Source: an uncultured Bacteroidales bacterium
GTDB lineage: Bacteria; Bacteroidota; Bacteroidia; Bacteroidales; FEN-979
NCBI GenBank assembly: GCA_903913885.1
Contig: CAIWMX010000128.1
Coordinates: forward strand, 48,097 to 112,096
Reading direction: 5' to 3'
Length of the DNA stretch: 64,000 nt
The notes beneath the pieces were generated by a model. The model worked only from the letters and a program-made list of their open reading frames with translations. It was not told the origin of the DNA and ran no database searches. Position numbers and translations under genes: made by a program. Positions 1 through 8,902 of this stretch are shown piece after piece. Numbering within the stretch: position 1 is the first letter of the stretch; each line of letters starts with the position of its first letter.

Positions 1-3
1 TAA

Positions 4-2034
4 ATGTACGCCAACTGGCAGACTATCAAGTATATTTTTGATCAATTTACCCGGATTTTCAACCCGGTTTCAGTTAGCATGGGCGTGTTCCTCCTTTTAT
101 CCCTCATGGTAACCGGAAACCCGGCGATGCATAAAAAGGGAAAGAATCCCAGAGATAAAGTTCATGCTGATACTGTTCGCAAAGGCGGCAATTTCCTGCT
201 GAAACCACCCGGGACCCTCATCCCCGAGGATACCTCCCAGGCTATTCCCATTGACCACGGGAAGGTACGGGATTCATCGGGCTATCAGAAATCGCAGGCT
301 TTTTATGATTCCATTTTTAAAAAATTTTCCCGCAAGAAGATTACCCAGTTGCTTTATCCCCTCGCCTTTCGCGCGCCGAAACAAACAAATCTCCCGGATT
401 CAGTGCAAATCCTGAAAAATACAACACCCTTCGATAATGTCAAAGGTAAAGTGATCAGGAACATCAGCATCAATGTGCTTTCTCCCTTCGGGACGAGCAT
501 TTATGATACCTGCGGCACTGCGCAGACCACGACGGGCAGAGCACTCAACAGCATGCATCGAAATACGCGGAAGCATATCATCCGGAGAAACCTGCTGTTT
601 AAAAAAGGAGACCTGCTGAATCCCGGGATAATGGCTGACAACGAGCGAATCCTTAAAGATATCAATGCCATTGACAACGCGCGTATCCTTGTCACCCCCA
701 TCGGGCAATACAGCGACACGGTTGATGTCATTGTTCTTGTTAAGGATGTTTGGTCGATCGGCGTTGATGTGCCGGTGGTTACCGCTCAGCGACTCGATTT
801 CCGCGTTTATGATGCCAACTTTTTCGGCCTCGGTGACCAGGTCACCACGAAGATGTCGATGGACATTTACCGCGCTCCGTTTTTCCGGCTCGACGGGCTG
901 TCGTATACCTATTCGAACATTGCGGGTTCCTTTATTGATGGGTTTCTTGATTATACGCGCAACGATATCGGGAACCAGAATATGACCGCGGGATTCCAGC
1001 GGTCGTTCATAACCAACCACACAAAATGGGCCGGCGGGGCGGGCGTTACCTGGAAGAAAGATGTGAATGGGGCATTGCATGAAATACCGGTAACAACCTA
1101 TGCCATCAGGGAAGGATGCTGGCTTGGCAGGGCATTCCTGATGAAAGGAGCATCAGCAACTTCACGTGCCGTGATCGCCGCCAGCGTGTACCGGAATGAT
1201 TTTCTGTCGCGGCCTTATGTATCTATTGATTCCAACGGGAATTACTACAACGACCTGCAGGTCCTCAGCACACTATCCCTCTCAAAAAACAACTATTATC
1301 TCACGGATTATGTGCTTGAATTCGGCAAAACGGAGAACCTTCCCTATGGGCATCTGTTCCAGGTTACAGCCGGGATTGACAAAACCGATTTTTATTCACG
1401 GATTTATTCCGGGATGAACCTGACGGCCGGAAATTATTTCGCAGGGTTTGGGTATCTTGAAGCCTATGCTAAATTCGGGGGATTTTTCAACCATTCATCC
1501 TTCGAAGATGCCGTGATCAAATTGAATCTGAATTACTTCACCCCGCTATTGAAAACCCCCGATCAGCGATTTAAATTCAGAACTTTTTTTATCACCGACT
1601 ACCGCCATGTTTTTAACCAGCGATCGAACAACCATGATTACTACAATGCCAACCTGGTATTCAACATCAGCAGGGTAAACAACCCGGAAGGCTTAAGAGG
1701 GGTGAATTTCTTCTCTGTCAGAAGTGCGACCAAATGTTTTACCCCCTGGTATATTTATGGGTTCAGGTTTGCCATCACGGTCGACGTCCAGGCCGGATTG
1801 TTAGCTCAACGGGGAGAATCCCTCGTGAACACCTCCCTTTTTACCGGCATCGGACTGGGGCTGATCATTAAAAACGACAACCTTGTTTTTCCGGCCCTGG
1901 CAATTTCAGGTTATTATTATCCTGCATCGGCTAATGATATCAGGCAATTACAGGTAGTAGTCAATACAAACCTTCATGTTTCTTATTACAATTTCAATGT
2001 GGGTGCCCCCTATGAAGAAACACTCGGCAATTGA
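4..2034 (+). CDS. Outer-membrane beta-barrel protein with a POTRA-like N-terminal domain
   Basis: The 676-residue protein has a hydrophobic stretch at about residues 25-40 that may be the signal peptide; a downstream Met at residue 26 is an alternative start. Residues about 145-255 look like one POTRA-type module (an RNISINVLSPFG strand, FKKGD, then a DVIVLVKDVW strand). The remainder alternates aromatic and polar residues as transmembrane beta-strands do. This is the architecture of BamA/TamA/surface-antigen proteins, but with a single visible POTRA it is not BamA itself. It most likely sits in the outer membrane; its substrate is unknown. The window starts with taa directly before the ATG, which could be the stop of a preceding gene. 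Function is inferred from architecture only. Confidence 0.7.
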   Translation: MYANWQTIKYIFDQFTRIFNPVSVSMGVFLLLSLMVTGNPAMHKKGKNPRDKVHADTVRKGGNFLLKPPGTLIPEDTSQAIPIDHGKVRDSSGYQKSQAFYDSIFKKFSRKKITQLLYPLAFRAPKQTNLPDSVQILKNTTPFDNVKGKVIRNISINVLSPFGTSIYDTCGTAQTTTGRALNSMHRNTRKHIIRRNLLFKKGDLLNPGIMADNERILKDINAIDNARILVTPIGQYSDTVDVIVLVKDVWSIGVDVPVVTAQRLDFRVYDANFFGLGDQVTTKMSMDIYRAPFFRLDGLSYTYSNIAGSFIDGFLDYTRNDIGNQNMTAGFQRSFITNHTKWAGGAGVTWKKDVNGALHEIPVTTYAIREGCWLGRAFLMKGASATSRAVIAASVYRNDFLSRPYVSIDSNGNYYNDLQVLSTLSLSKNNYYLTDYVLEFGKTENLPYGHLFQVTAGIDKTDFYSRIYSGMNLTAGNYFAGFGYLEAYAKFGGFFNHSSFEDAVIKLNLNYFTPLLKTPDQRFKFRTFFITDYRHVFNQRSNNHDYYNANLVFNISRVNNPEGLRGVNFFSVRSATKCFTPWYIYGFRFAITVDVQAGLLAQRGESLVNTSLFTGIGLGLIIKNDNLVFPALAISGYYYPASANDIRQLQVVVNTNLHVSYYNFNVGAPYEETLGN

Positions 2035-2088
2035 AAAATTCGCAGAAAAATGTAATTTTACCTTTTCTTTTGATAAAACAGCTGACAA

Positions 2089-2637
2089 ATGACTGAGACG
2101 AACATACCCCTGGGAGATGAGCCGGTTTATTCCAAAAAAGTACTTGAAATGCTGACAGTTGCCAACGAATACTGTCTTTTTCTTGAAAAAGCGGAAGCGT
2201 ATTCCATGGAAGAACTGCTGAATTTCCTTCAAAAAATATCACCGCTTATCTATTTAAAGGGTTCGCTCCTGCCCGATATCGAGGTTGAAGACGAAGACGC
2301 CACGGAACATTATGTGAGCGAAGAACAGTGGGAAACCCTGTTCAACGTCCTGTACTTCAAGTTCGGAGGAAAAGATGAATTTTATTATATTGATCAGCAT
2401 GAAAAAAGTCACACTGATCCCGTGAAAGGAAGCCTGGCAGAATGTTTTACCGACATTTACCAGGATATGAAGGATTTTTTGCTCTTATACCAGAAGCCAT
2501 TGAAATCATTCAAGGAAAACGCCGTAAGGGATTGCAAAGTGCTTTTTGAAACCCGGTTCGGGTACCGGTTGTTAATTGCACAGGCTGCTATCCATTGCCT
2601 AAAGTTCCCGGGAGAACAAAATGATTTTATTTATTAA
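2089..2637 (+). CDS. DUF5063 domain-containing protein
   Basis: This acidic, mostly helical 182-residue protein has no signal peptide or membrane segment. Its pattern (YSKKVLEMLTVANEYCLFLE, LPLIYLKGSLLPDIE-like segment, then EQWETLFNVL) matches my recollection of the Bacteroidota DUF5063 family, whose function is not known. It starts 54 nt after the beta-barrel gene and is followed 50 nt later by a lone HPt protein, so the three may be co-transcribed. The ATG at 2089 is the only sensible start. A cytoplasmic role is inferred. Confidence 0.7.
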   Translation: MTETNIPLGDEPVYSKKVLEMLTVANEYCLFLEKAEAYSMEELLNFLQKISPLIYLKGSLLPDIEVEDEDATEHYVSEEQWETLFNVLYFKFGGKDEFYYIDQHEKSHTDPVKGSLAECFTDIYQDMKDFLLLYQKPLKSFKENAVRDCKVLFETRFGYRLLIAQAAIHCLKFPGEQNDFIY

Positions 2638-2687
2638 CCCGTCGGGTCCTGTTAGTTTTTTATCTTTACAATAAATACTGCAAAAAA

Positions 2688-3032
2688 ATGATAGATCGCC
2701 TTGAGTTTAAAAAAACCGTCAGCGAATGGGGTGAGGAGATTGTTGCCATGAACATTGACATCTTCTGTTCTGAATTTGAAGAACGGTTTATCAGAATCCG
2801 AAAGAATGTAGCGGAGCGGGATTTTAAGGAGCTTGAGTTCACTGCGCACAGTCTCAAAGGCAATGTCGTGCTCTTCATGGATCCCGTGACCATACAACTC
2901 TCAAAAAGGCTGGTTGAAATGGCAAGACAACACATCACGACAGGGCTTGACGAGGTATTCGCCGACATGGAGGCAAATTCACGCCTGCTGCTCGAAGAAC
3001 TGAAAGTAATACGTAAGGGCCTTACTTCCTGA
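2688..3032 (+). CDS. Stand-alone histidine phosphotransfer (HPt) domain protein
   Basis: The 114-residue protein is essentially one HPt domain. The phosphoacceptor motif AHSLKG (His54) is followed by a helix with hydrophobic spacing typical of the HPt four-helix bundle. Stand-alone HPt proteins relay phosphate between a hybrid kinase's receiver domain and a response regulator. No kinase or receiver gene is adjacent, so the partners lie elsewhere. The stop codon overlaps the 3' end of the convergent TPR lipoprotein gene by 11 nt. Confidence 0.75.
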   Translation: MIDRLEFKKTVSEWGEEIVAMNIDIFCSEFEERFIRIRKNVAERDFKELEFTAHSLKGNVVLFMDPVTIQLSKRLVEMARQHITTGLDEVFADMEANSRLLLEELKVIRKGLTS

Positions 3033-4050
3033 CCATGTGCTTATCGAGGCGGTTGAGCCCTTCAATGGCCTTATCATAATTGACTTCAATCTTCAGCGAG
3101 GACTGGTAGTCATCGTAGGCTTTTTTGTATTCTCCTGCGAGTTCGTATGCATATCCACGGTTGAAATAGGCCTGGTAGTAACGGGGATCCTTCTTCAATG
3201 ATTCGCTGAAAAAAGTTGCAGCCTTGTTAAAATCCTTCAGATAAACAAGATAAATGTATCCGATGTTGTAAGGGACTTCCCTGAATGCTGTATCAAACCT
3301 GGCAAGTTGCTGATAGGATATGATGGCATTATCATACTGCCCGGTTTCCTGGTAAAACAGTCCAAGCATGTACAGCGCCTCCCTGCTGTGCGGCCGCAGA
3401 TTCAACGCGTTTTTCAGGTACAGTATTGCCAGTGGATCCTTTTTGACAGAATAGAGCTCGCCCAGCTGAACATAGGCTTCGTAGTATTGCTGGTTCTTAT
3501 CCACCGCCTGCATCAGGTCGCCCACGGCATGAATGGTATCGCCCTGTTCGAGCAATGCAATGGCCCTGGTGAAATAGGCTGAGGCATTCCCGTTGTCGAT
3601 GGCGAGCAACTGTTTTACAATAGTATAACAGTTTTTATAATCCTTCACGATCAGGTAAAGTTTGGCGAGTTTCAACAACGCATCCTTGTCAGCCGGGTTT
3701 ATTTCAACGGCCCTGGTCAGCGCATCCCGGCTTCCGTCGGGTTTCCCCATTAAAAGGTATATGTCTGACAGCGTCGTGTAATAGCCCGATTTTTTACCAT
3801 CCAGTGTTATCGCCTTGTTGATATCCTTCAAGGCTTTATCGAACTGATGATCTATCAAAAAACATTTGGCCCGCTGGTTGTACAGGTCCGGGTTGGAAAG
3901 ATCCTTATCGATTTGCTGATTCAGGGTTTCCAGTTTTACCCGTGTTGAATCGGCACCCGGTTTGCCGTTCATAGCCGTGCCATCCCTGCCGCTGTGACAT
4001 GCAGATAACAGCAGCAGGGAGAGCAGCAGGACGTTTGCAATTATTTTCAT
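3022..4050 (-). CDS. TPR-repeat lipoprotein
   Basis: The 342-residue protein begins with a lipoprotein signal (LLSLLLLSAC lipobox, Cys at about residue 18). It continues with a series of tetratricopeptide repeats recognisable by A/G/Y/A/F/A/P spacing (for example YNQRAKCFLIDHQFDKALKD and YFNRGYAYELAGEYKKAYDD). It should be anchored to the periplasmic face of a membrane and act as a protein-protein scaffold. It is the last gene of a minus-strand run and starts 4 nt after the recA stop, so it is likely co-transcribed with recA. A link to DNA repair is not implied. It is a typical Bacteroidota TPR lipoprotein without a specific assigned role. Confidence 0.8.
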   Translation of the reverse strand: MKIIANVLLLSLLLLSACHSGRDGTAMNGKPGADSTRVKLETLNQQIDKDLSNPDLYNQRAKCFLIDHQFDKALKDINKAITLDGKKSGYYTTLSDIYLLMGKPDGSRDALTRAVEINPADKDALLKLAKLYLIVKDYKNCYTIVKQLLAIDNGNASAYFTRAIALLEQGDTIHAVGDLMQAVDKNQQYYEAYVQLGELYSVKKDPLAILYLKNALNLRPHSREALYMLGLFYQETGQYDNAIISYQQLARFDTAFREVPYNIGYIYLVYLKDFNKAATFFSESLKKDPRYYQAYFNRGYAYELAGEYKKAYDDYQSSLKIEVNYDKAIEGLNRLDKHMVRK

Positions 4051-4054
4051 GCTG

Positions 4055-5059
4055 TTATTTATGAGGATTCAATACTTCCATAAGCTTTCCTTCGAGTTCA
4101 TCCGCCAGTTCCGGGTTATCCTGCAGGATCTTCTTCACGGCATCGCGTCCCTGGCCCAGTTTGGTATCGCCGTAACTGAACCACGAACCGCTCTTTTTGA
4201 TCACATTGAACTCGGTTGCCAGGTCGATGATTTCAAAAGCCCTGGAAATTCCTTCCCCGAAAATAATGTCAAATTCAGCTTTGCGGAATGGGGGGGCGAC
4301 TTTATTTTTCACCACCTTCACCTTGACATGATTCCCCACAACTTCGTCGCCTTCCTTGAGCTGGGTCTGCTTACGGATATCAAGCCTCACGGAAGCATAG
4401 AATTTCAGAGCGTTTCCTCCTGTGGTGGTCTCCGGGTTACCAAACATCACGCCGATCTTCTCCCGGAGTTGGTTGATGAAAATGCAGCACGTGGATGTTT
4501 TACTGATGGTAGAGGTAAGTTTCCTTAAGGCCTGTGACATCAGCCTTGCCTGGAGGCCCATTTTCGAGTCGCCCATCTCCCCTTCTATTTCGCTTTTAGG
4601 GGTCAGGGCCGCAACGGAGTCGATCACGATGATATCGATTGCACCCGAACGTATGAGATTCTCTGTGATCTCAAGCGCCTGTTCACCATTGTCGGGCTGA
4701 GAAACCAGCAGGTTCTCAACATCCACACCCAGTTTCTGTGCGTAAAAACGATCGAAGGCGTGCTCGGCATCGATAAATGCCGCAATTCCACCCATTTTCT
4801 GTGATTCGGCGATGGCATGCAACGCCAGCGTAGTTTTTCCTGATGATTCAGGTCCGTAGATTTCGATGACCCTGCCCTTGGGCAGTCCCCCGATTCCCAG
4901 GGCCGCGTTCAACCCGATCGATCCGGTTGAAATCACTTCCACAGCGTCAATGGCATTGTCGCCTAACCGCATGATGGTCCCTTTCCCGTAAGTCTTTTCC
5001 AGCTTGTCCAACGTGAGTTGCAAGGCTTTGACTTTTTCTTTGTTCACTTCGTTTGCCAT
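4055..5059 (-). CDS. recA: Recombinase A
   Basis: RecA (334 aa) is the ATP-dependent strand-exchange protein of homologous recombination and the SOS co-protease. The Walker A motif GPESSGKT is at residues 69-76, and the Walker B segment ([10 protein letters not shown]) and the L2-region sequence around [13 protein letters not shown] follow. Length is in the normal bacterial range and the protein looks intact. Unusually for this phylum, the start is preceded by a textbook Shine-Dalgarno AGGAGG 8 nt upstream. Between recA and bcp lie three short palindromes. A TPR lipoprotein gene follows after 4 nt. Confidence 0.98.
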   Translation of the reverse strand: MANEVNKEKVKALQLTLDKLEKTYGKGTIMRLGDNAIDAVEVISTGSIGLNAALGIGGLPKGRVIEIYGPESSGKTTLALHAIAESQKMGGIAAFIDAEHAFDRFYAQKLGVDVENLLVSQPDNGEQALEITENLIRSGAIDIIVIDSVAALTPKSEIEGEMGDSKMGLQARLMSQALRKLTSTISKTSTCCIFINQLREKIGVMFGNPETTTGGNALKFYASVRLDIRKQTQLKEGDEVVGNHVKVKVVKNKVAPPFRKAEFDIIFGEGISRAFEIIDLATEFNVIKKSGSWFSYGDTKLGQGRDAVKKILQDNPELADELEGKLMEVLNPHK

Positions 5060-5067
5060 GATTTTGT

Positions 5068-5073
5068 CCTCCT
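5068..5073 (-). promoter_or_regulatory. Strong Shine-Dalgarno site of recA
   Basis: On the minus strand AGGAGG lies 8 nt before the recA ATG. Bacteroidota genes rarely carry such a site, and most genes in this window lack one, so it stands out. It supports the chosen start at 5059. Confidence 0.6.
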
Positions 5074-5084
5074 GTTTGTTTTTA

Positions 5085-5162
5085 CCGCGGCGAGCCGCGG
5101 CTTTGGGTTAATACGCACCAGGGTGCGCCTTTATTGGTTCGCGGGATGCATTCGCTGCGTCC
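5085..5162. repeat. Three consecutive short palindromes between bcp and recA
   Basis: In under 80 nt there are CCGCGGC-GA-GCCGCGG (5085-5100), CGCACC-AG-GGTGCG (5114-5127) and GGGATGCA-N5-TGCGTCCC (about 5143-5162, one mismatch). They could form RNA hairpins that end bcp transcription or sit in the recA leader. No clear poly-T tract follows, so intrinsic termination is uncertain. Confidence 0.55.
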
Positions 5163-5168
5163 CTTCTG

Positions 5169-5633
5169 TTACAGGCCTGTAGCCTGAAGGATCTGGGCGG
5201 TATGGTTCTTTGTATCGACTTTGGTGAAGATGTGCTGAATATGCCCGGTTTCATCGATGATGAATGTCATCCGGTTGATTCCCTCATATTCCTTCCCGTA
5301 AAGTTTCTTTTTTCCCCACACTCCGTAATCTTTGATGATATTTACTGCTTTATCGGGTATGAGGGCAAAAGGTAATACATATTTTTCAGAAAAATTTTTA
5401 TGCGACTTTTCATTATCCGCACTTACGCCGATGATTTCGAAGCCTTTTTCAATGAGAATCTGATAGTTATCACGTAAATTGCATGCTTCCGCCGTACATC
5501 CGGGCGTATTGTCCTTCGGATAAAAATAGAGGATTACCTTTTTGCCTCTGAAGGCAGCCAGGGATACCTCGCTGCCATGCTGATCCATCGCCCGGATTTC
5601 GGGAGCAACATCTCCAATCGCTAATTGTGCCAT
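5169..5633 (-). CDS. bcp: Thioredoxin-dependent thiol peroxidase (BCP/PrxQ type)
   Basis: The 154-residue peroxiredoxin reduces H2O2 and organic hydroperoxides in the cytoplasm using thioredoxin. The motif TPGCTAEAC gives the peroxidatic Cys46 and the resolving Cys51 five residues later, which is the typical two-Cys PrxQ arrangement. The N-terminal GDVAPEIRAMDQHG segment and the YFYPKDN strand are family hallmarks. It lies between nth and recA on the same strand. An A/T-rich TAATTTTG box upstream suggests its own promoter. Confidence 0.95.
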   Translation of the reverse strand: MAQLAIGDVAPEIRAMDQHGSEVSLAAFRGKKVILYFYPKDNTPGCTAEACNLRDNYQILIEKGFEIIGVSADNEKSHKNFSEKYVLPFALIPDKAVNIIKDYGVWGKKKLYGKEYEGINRMTFIIDETGHIQHIFTKVDTKNHTAQILQATGL

Positions 5634-5677
5634 AACCAGTTCATTAAAAATGACATCCTCACAGGGATAACAATGTT

Positions 5678-5685
5678 CAAAATTA
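5678..5685 (-). promoter_or_regulatory. Putative Bacteroidota -7 box (TAATTTTG) for bcp
   Basis: The minus strand reads TAATTTTG 44 nt before the bcp ATG, matching the TAnnTTTG consensus. No good TTTG -33 box is present at the usual 19-21 nt distance. The flanks contain two copies of TCCTCACAGGG (about 5655 and 5706). Confidence 0.35.
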
Positions 5686-5736
5686 GAAATTTATGACGGG
5701 AATGCGTCCTCACAGGGGAGTGAGTTATCAACAACT

Positions 5737-6381
5737 TTATGTGGCCTGGTTCGTCACAAAATACAGGCAGAAGGCCTGGATACCACACGCTGAACATTTT
5801 GGCTTGCGGGCGATGCAGGTATACCGGCCATGCAGGATCAGCCAGTGATGTGCGATAGCACGCAGGTTTTCGGGAATGTGCATGATGAGTTGTTGCTCAG
5901 CCTGCAACGGATTTTTCGCGTTCGTGGTCAACCCGATGCGCGCTGCAACCCTGAAAACATGGGTATCAACAGCCAGCGCAGGTTTGTCAAAGAGAACGGA
6001 GGCAAGAACATTGGCTGTTTTTCTCCCGATCCCCGGGATCTTCTGGAGTTCGTCAACATCCGAAGGGAGTATCCCATGGTATTTTTCAACCAGAGCCTGC
6101 GCCATGCCGATCAGGCTCTTTGTCTTATTATTGGGATAGGTGCAGCTTCTGATCAGTTCGAACACCTGCGAAGGGTCGGCGGCGGCCAGTGAAGCTGCAT
6201 CAGGAAACTTCCTGTAAAACGGAGGGGTTACGATGTTGACCCTTTTATCGGTACACTGGGCCGACAGTATTACGGCAACCACAAGTTCATAAGGGCTGGC
6301 ATAAGCCAGCTCGGTTTCCGCTTTCGGCATATGTTCGAGGAAATAACCGAGCACCTCCCGGTAACGCTGTTCTTTGCGCAT
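5737..6381 (-). CDS. nth: Endonuclease III
   Basis: This bifunctional DNA glycosylase/AP lyase removes oxidised pyrimidines in base-excision repair. The start was moved to the ATG at 6381 (MRKEQRYREV), giving 214 aa, the family's normal size; the 301-aa ORF only adds antisense sequence of the divergent flavoprotein gene. The helix-hairpin-helix IPGIGRKTA carries catalytic Lys121, and AVDTHVFRV carries Asp139, one position from the E. coli numbering. The C-terminal C-X6-C-X2-C-X5-C ligands of the [4Fe-4S] cluster are intact. It is divergent from the FAD gene, with a 73-nt gap. Confidence 0.96.
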   Translation of the reverse strand: MRKEQRYREVLGYFLEHMPKAETELAYASPYELVVAVILSAQCTDKRVNIVTPPFYRKFPDAASLAAADPSQVFELIRSCTYPNNKTKSLIGMAQALVEKYHGILPSDVDELQKIPGIGRKTANVLASVLFDKPALAVDTHVFRVAARIGLTTNAKNPLQAEQQLIMHIPENLRAIAHHWLILHGRYTCIARKPKCSACGIQAFCLYFVTNQAT

Positions 6382-6426
6382 GATGAAGAGTTTGGGCAAA
6401 ATTGCAAAAAATAGCGGATATTCCAG

Positions 6427-6434
6427 TATGTTTG
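6427..6434 (+). promoter_or_regulatory. Putative -7 box TATGTTTG for the FAD oxidoreductase
   Basis: TATGTTTG matches TAnnTTTG exactly and ends 20 nt before the ATG at 6455. A weak ATTG at 6401-6404 lies 22 nt upstream in the -33 position. Confidence 0.45.
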
Positions 6435-6454
6435 TATACAAATACCAGGAGACC

Positions 6455-7687
6455 ATGGCCCGTTTTGAATTTGACCTGCTGATCGCCGGGGCCGGACCGG
6501 CCGGGTGCACCCTTGCGCTTAACCTTGCCGGGACAGGACTTCGTATAGCGGTCATCGAAAAGGATATTTTCCCGAGGAACAAGATCTGCGGGGATGCCCT
6601 GAGCGGAAAGGTGCTCAACGTCATGAAAAGAATTCCGGGCAACGTCTATGATGATTTCCTGCAAAATGTAAATAAAATACCCTCCTGGGGGATTCGTTTC
6701 ACGGCTCCGAATTCTCATTCGATCGACGTTCCGTTCCAGGCTGACCGGCTCCCAGGCACGCCGCCGCCCGGGTATGTTTGCAAACGCAATGATTTCGACA
6801 ATTTTTTATTCGAACAATTGAAGGCTCACTCAAATATCAGGGTTTTCCAGGGGGAACGGATACTGGAAGTTTCAACCGGGACCGGGGGCGCCCTTGTGAA
6901 AACCGAAAATCACGAATTCTATGGGCAGGTGATTGCGGGTGCCGACGGGGTGCATTCGTTTGTCAGGAAATCGCTCAACCGGCGTTCCGTTGATAAACGG
7001 CATTTTTGCGTCGGGATTCGTGCGTATTATGAAAACGTAACGGGGCTTCATCCTGAAAACTTTATCGAGCTCATTTTCCTGAAAGAGCTGCTGCCAGGCT
7101 ATTTCTGGATCTTCCCTTCCACAGGCGGACATGCCAACATCGGATTTGGAATGCTGCAGGACCAGGTCATCCGCAGAAAGGAAAACCTGACAAACATTTT
7201 CCATGACTTGATCACCTCGCATCCTTTACTGGCCCCCCGGTTTATCAATGCGAAACCCGCCGGTAAAAGCGGTGCGCACACCCTGCCTTTGGGAACGCTT
7301 GATTTCAATCGTTCAGGCGAACGATACGTGCTGCTTGGCGATGCCGCGTTCCTCGTTGATCCGTTCAGCGGTGAAGGTATCGGAAACGCCATGGCAAGCG
7401 GTGAAATTGCGGCTTCCATCCTGGATGCTTGTTTCAACAGGCAGGATTTCTCAGCCTCATCCCTGAAGGCCTATGATGTGCGGATCGGAAAGCGGTTTTC
7501 ACAGGAGTTCAAAACCACCGCCATCATGCAACGCCTCGCACATTCAGCATGGCTGTTTAACATGGTAATCGATAAGGCCAGGAAGAACAGGGATGTAAGC
7601 GGTTTGCTCACTGCCATGTTTACCAACGAGGATATCAAGAAGAAATTGACGCGGCCCGGATTTTACGCAGGTTTGCTGCTGAAATAG
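6455..7687 (+). CDS. Geranylgeranyl reductase-family FAD-dependent oxidoreductase
   Basis: The start was set at ATG 6455 (MARFEFDLL), giving 410 aa; the ORF-track start would overlap nth and precede the promoter box. The FAD-binding GAGPAG is at residues 12-17. The second FAD motif GDAAFLVDPFSGEGIGNAM lies near residue 300. This is the layout of the geranylgeranyl reductase/p-hydroxybenzoate hydroxylase superfamily, which reduces or oxidises isoprenoid or aromatic substrates. In Bacteroidota such proteins may act on lipid or quinone side chains, but the substrate cannot be read from the sequence. The gene is divergent from nth and convergent with the CHU_C gene. Confidence 0.85.
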   Translation: MARFEFDLLIAGAGPAGCTLALNLAGTGLRIAVIEKDIFPRNKICGDALSGKVLNVMKRIPGNVYDDFLQNVNKIPSWGIRFTAPNSHSIDVPFQADRLPGTPPPGYVCKRNDFDNFLFEQLKAHSNIRVFQGERILEVSTGTGGALVKTENHEFYGQVIAGADGVHSFVRKSLNRRSVDKRHFCVGIRAYYENVTGLHPENFIELIFLKELLPGYFWIFPSTGGHANIGFGMLQDQVIRRKENLTNIFHDLITSHPLLAPRFINAKPAGKSGAHTLPLGTLDFNRSGERYVLLGDAAFLVDPFSGEGIGNAMASGEIAASILDACFNRQDFSASSLKAYDVRIGKRFSQEFKTTAIMQRLAHSAWLFNMVIDKARKNRDVSGLLTAMFTNEDIKKKLTRPGFYAGLLLK

Positions 7688-7710
7688 GATTCGGGGAAGC
7701 CGGGGATAGG

Positions 7711-8829
7711 TTACTTCTCGCGCAGGAGCGTTACTGAGCCTTTAAAAACTTCATTCCCGTACTGGCCTACGCAATGCAGGATATAGAAATAAGTCCCGTC
7801 GGCAAGGTTGCCCCCGTCCCAGTCCTCGCTTTTGTAATCTTTTTTGTCAAAGACCTTTTTTCCCCACCGGTCAAAAACCATAAACTCATTGCTTAAATAG
7901 GCTATACGGAAATCGTCGCTGGGAGTTCCGTCTTTTAACCTTACCTTGAACGTGTCGTTGTAGCCATCGCCATTGGGGGTAATCAGATCGGTAATAGTAA
8001 GATCGGCCACCTTCACAGTCAGTTTATGCGTGATGGTCGTATCACACCCGTTCAGGTCGGTGAAGGTGAGACTGTCGATAAATTCGCCGGTTCGCTTATA
8101 GGTATGGAAAGCGGGGTTCAGGTTGGGTATCCGGGTGCTGTCGCCAAAATTCCATGTCCAGTTGGTAATATATTTCTTCAAAGAATCCGGGAAGGTCACC
8201 TGGACCTTCGGGTTTGTAAGGTAAACCGTGTCGCGCGGCAAAATGTCGAAATCAATCTTCGGGGATATCAGCGCCCTGACGATGTAACTTGTGTCGAGCG
8301 AGCAGCCAAGCGAATCAGTTACATTAAGCGGGTATTCACCACGGCAGAGACCGAAAACGATCGTATCCTGCGAAAAACCGCCATGCCAGTCATAAACATA
8401 AGGAGGATAGATTTTCGACGGGGTTCCGCCTGAAACCAGTGCCTTGAACTGGCCTTTGCACTCTTTCGCGCAACCAAGGGCATTATAACGGTACAGGGTG
8501 TCCAGTTTCAACCTGGGATGCATCCGCAAATGCGCATCGTTGCTGGTATAACTCCCCCCAGCCACTATAGCGACGCAATGATATAGACCCGGGGAGCCCG
8601 ACTTTACGTGTTTAATGGAATATACTGAAGAGGTTGCACCGCTAATGGGAATAAAGTTCTGCTGCCACGTGTATCCAACAGTATTACTGCCGGCGCCGGT
8701 AACAACTGCAGTGAATACAATACTGTCATTGTAACATACAATGGTATCGGCAGGTTTCACGGTCACTATCACCTGCCCCATGGCGGTAATGGCTGAAAGA
8801 AAAGAAAGCAAAAAGAGGAAATGTTTCAT
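7711..8829 (-). CDS. Secreted PKD/Ig-like protein with gliding-motility (CHU_C) C-terminal domain
   Basis: The start was set at ATG 8829 (MKHFLFLLSFLSAITAMGQ), which gives a clear signal peptide and 372 aa. An Ig-like domain follows (about 20-110). A PKD-like segment (WTWNFGDS ... HTYKRTGEF) sits around 230-290. The C-terminal 80 residues are a CHU_C/T9SS type B sorting domain (LITPNGDGYNDTF ... FDRWGKKVF ... DGTYFYILHC). Such proteins cross the outer membrane by the type IX secretion system and stay on the cell surface. The role is probably adhesive or structural. Confidence 0.85.
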   Translation of the reverse strand: MKHFLFLLSFLSAITAMGQVIVTVKPADTIVCYNDSIVFTAVVTGAGSNTVGYTWQQNFIPISGATSSVYSIKHVKSGSPGLYHCVAIVAGGSYTSNDAHLRMHPRLKLDTLYRYNALGCAKECKGQFKALVSGGTPSKIYPPYVYDWHGGFSQDTIVFGLCRGEYPLNVTDSLGCSLDTSYIVRALISPKIDFDILPRDTVYLTNPKVQVTFPDSLKKYITNWTWNFGDSTRIPNLNPAFHTYKRTGEFIDSLTFTDLNGCDTTITHKLTVKVADLTITDLITPNGDGYNDTFKVRLKDGTPSDDFRIAYLSNEFMVFDRWGKKVFDKKDYKSEDWDGGNLADGTYFYILHCVGQYGNEVFKGSVTLLREK

Positions 8830-8849
8830 CTGGTGTTGCAAAACAGCAG

Positions 8850-8857
8850 CAAAAATA
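8850..8857 (-). promoter_or_regulatory. Putative -7 box TATTTTTG for the CHU_C protein
   Basis: TATTTTTG on the minus strand ends 20 nt before the ATG at 8829. A TTTG lies upstream, but only 15 nt away instead of about 20. Confidence 0.35.
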
Positions 8858-8902
8858 AGAATTTCTTTCAATCAAACGCTGAAAGCAGGGCATTTAGTAT
8901 GA

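Noticed and set aside
400-1080. 226-aa minus-strand ORF
   Set aside because: It lies inside the beta-barrel gene on the opposite strand and has shadow composition.
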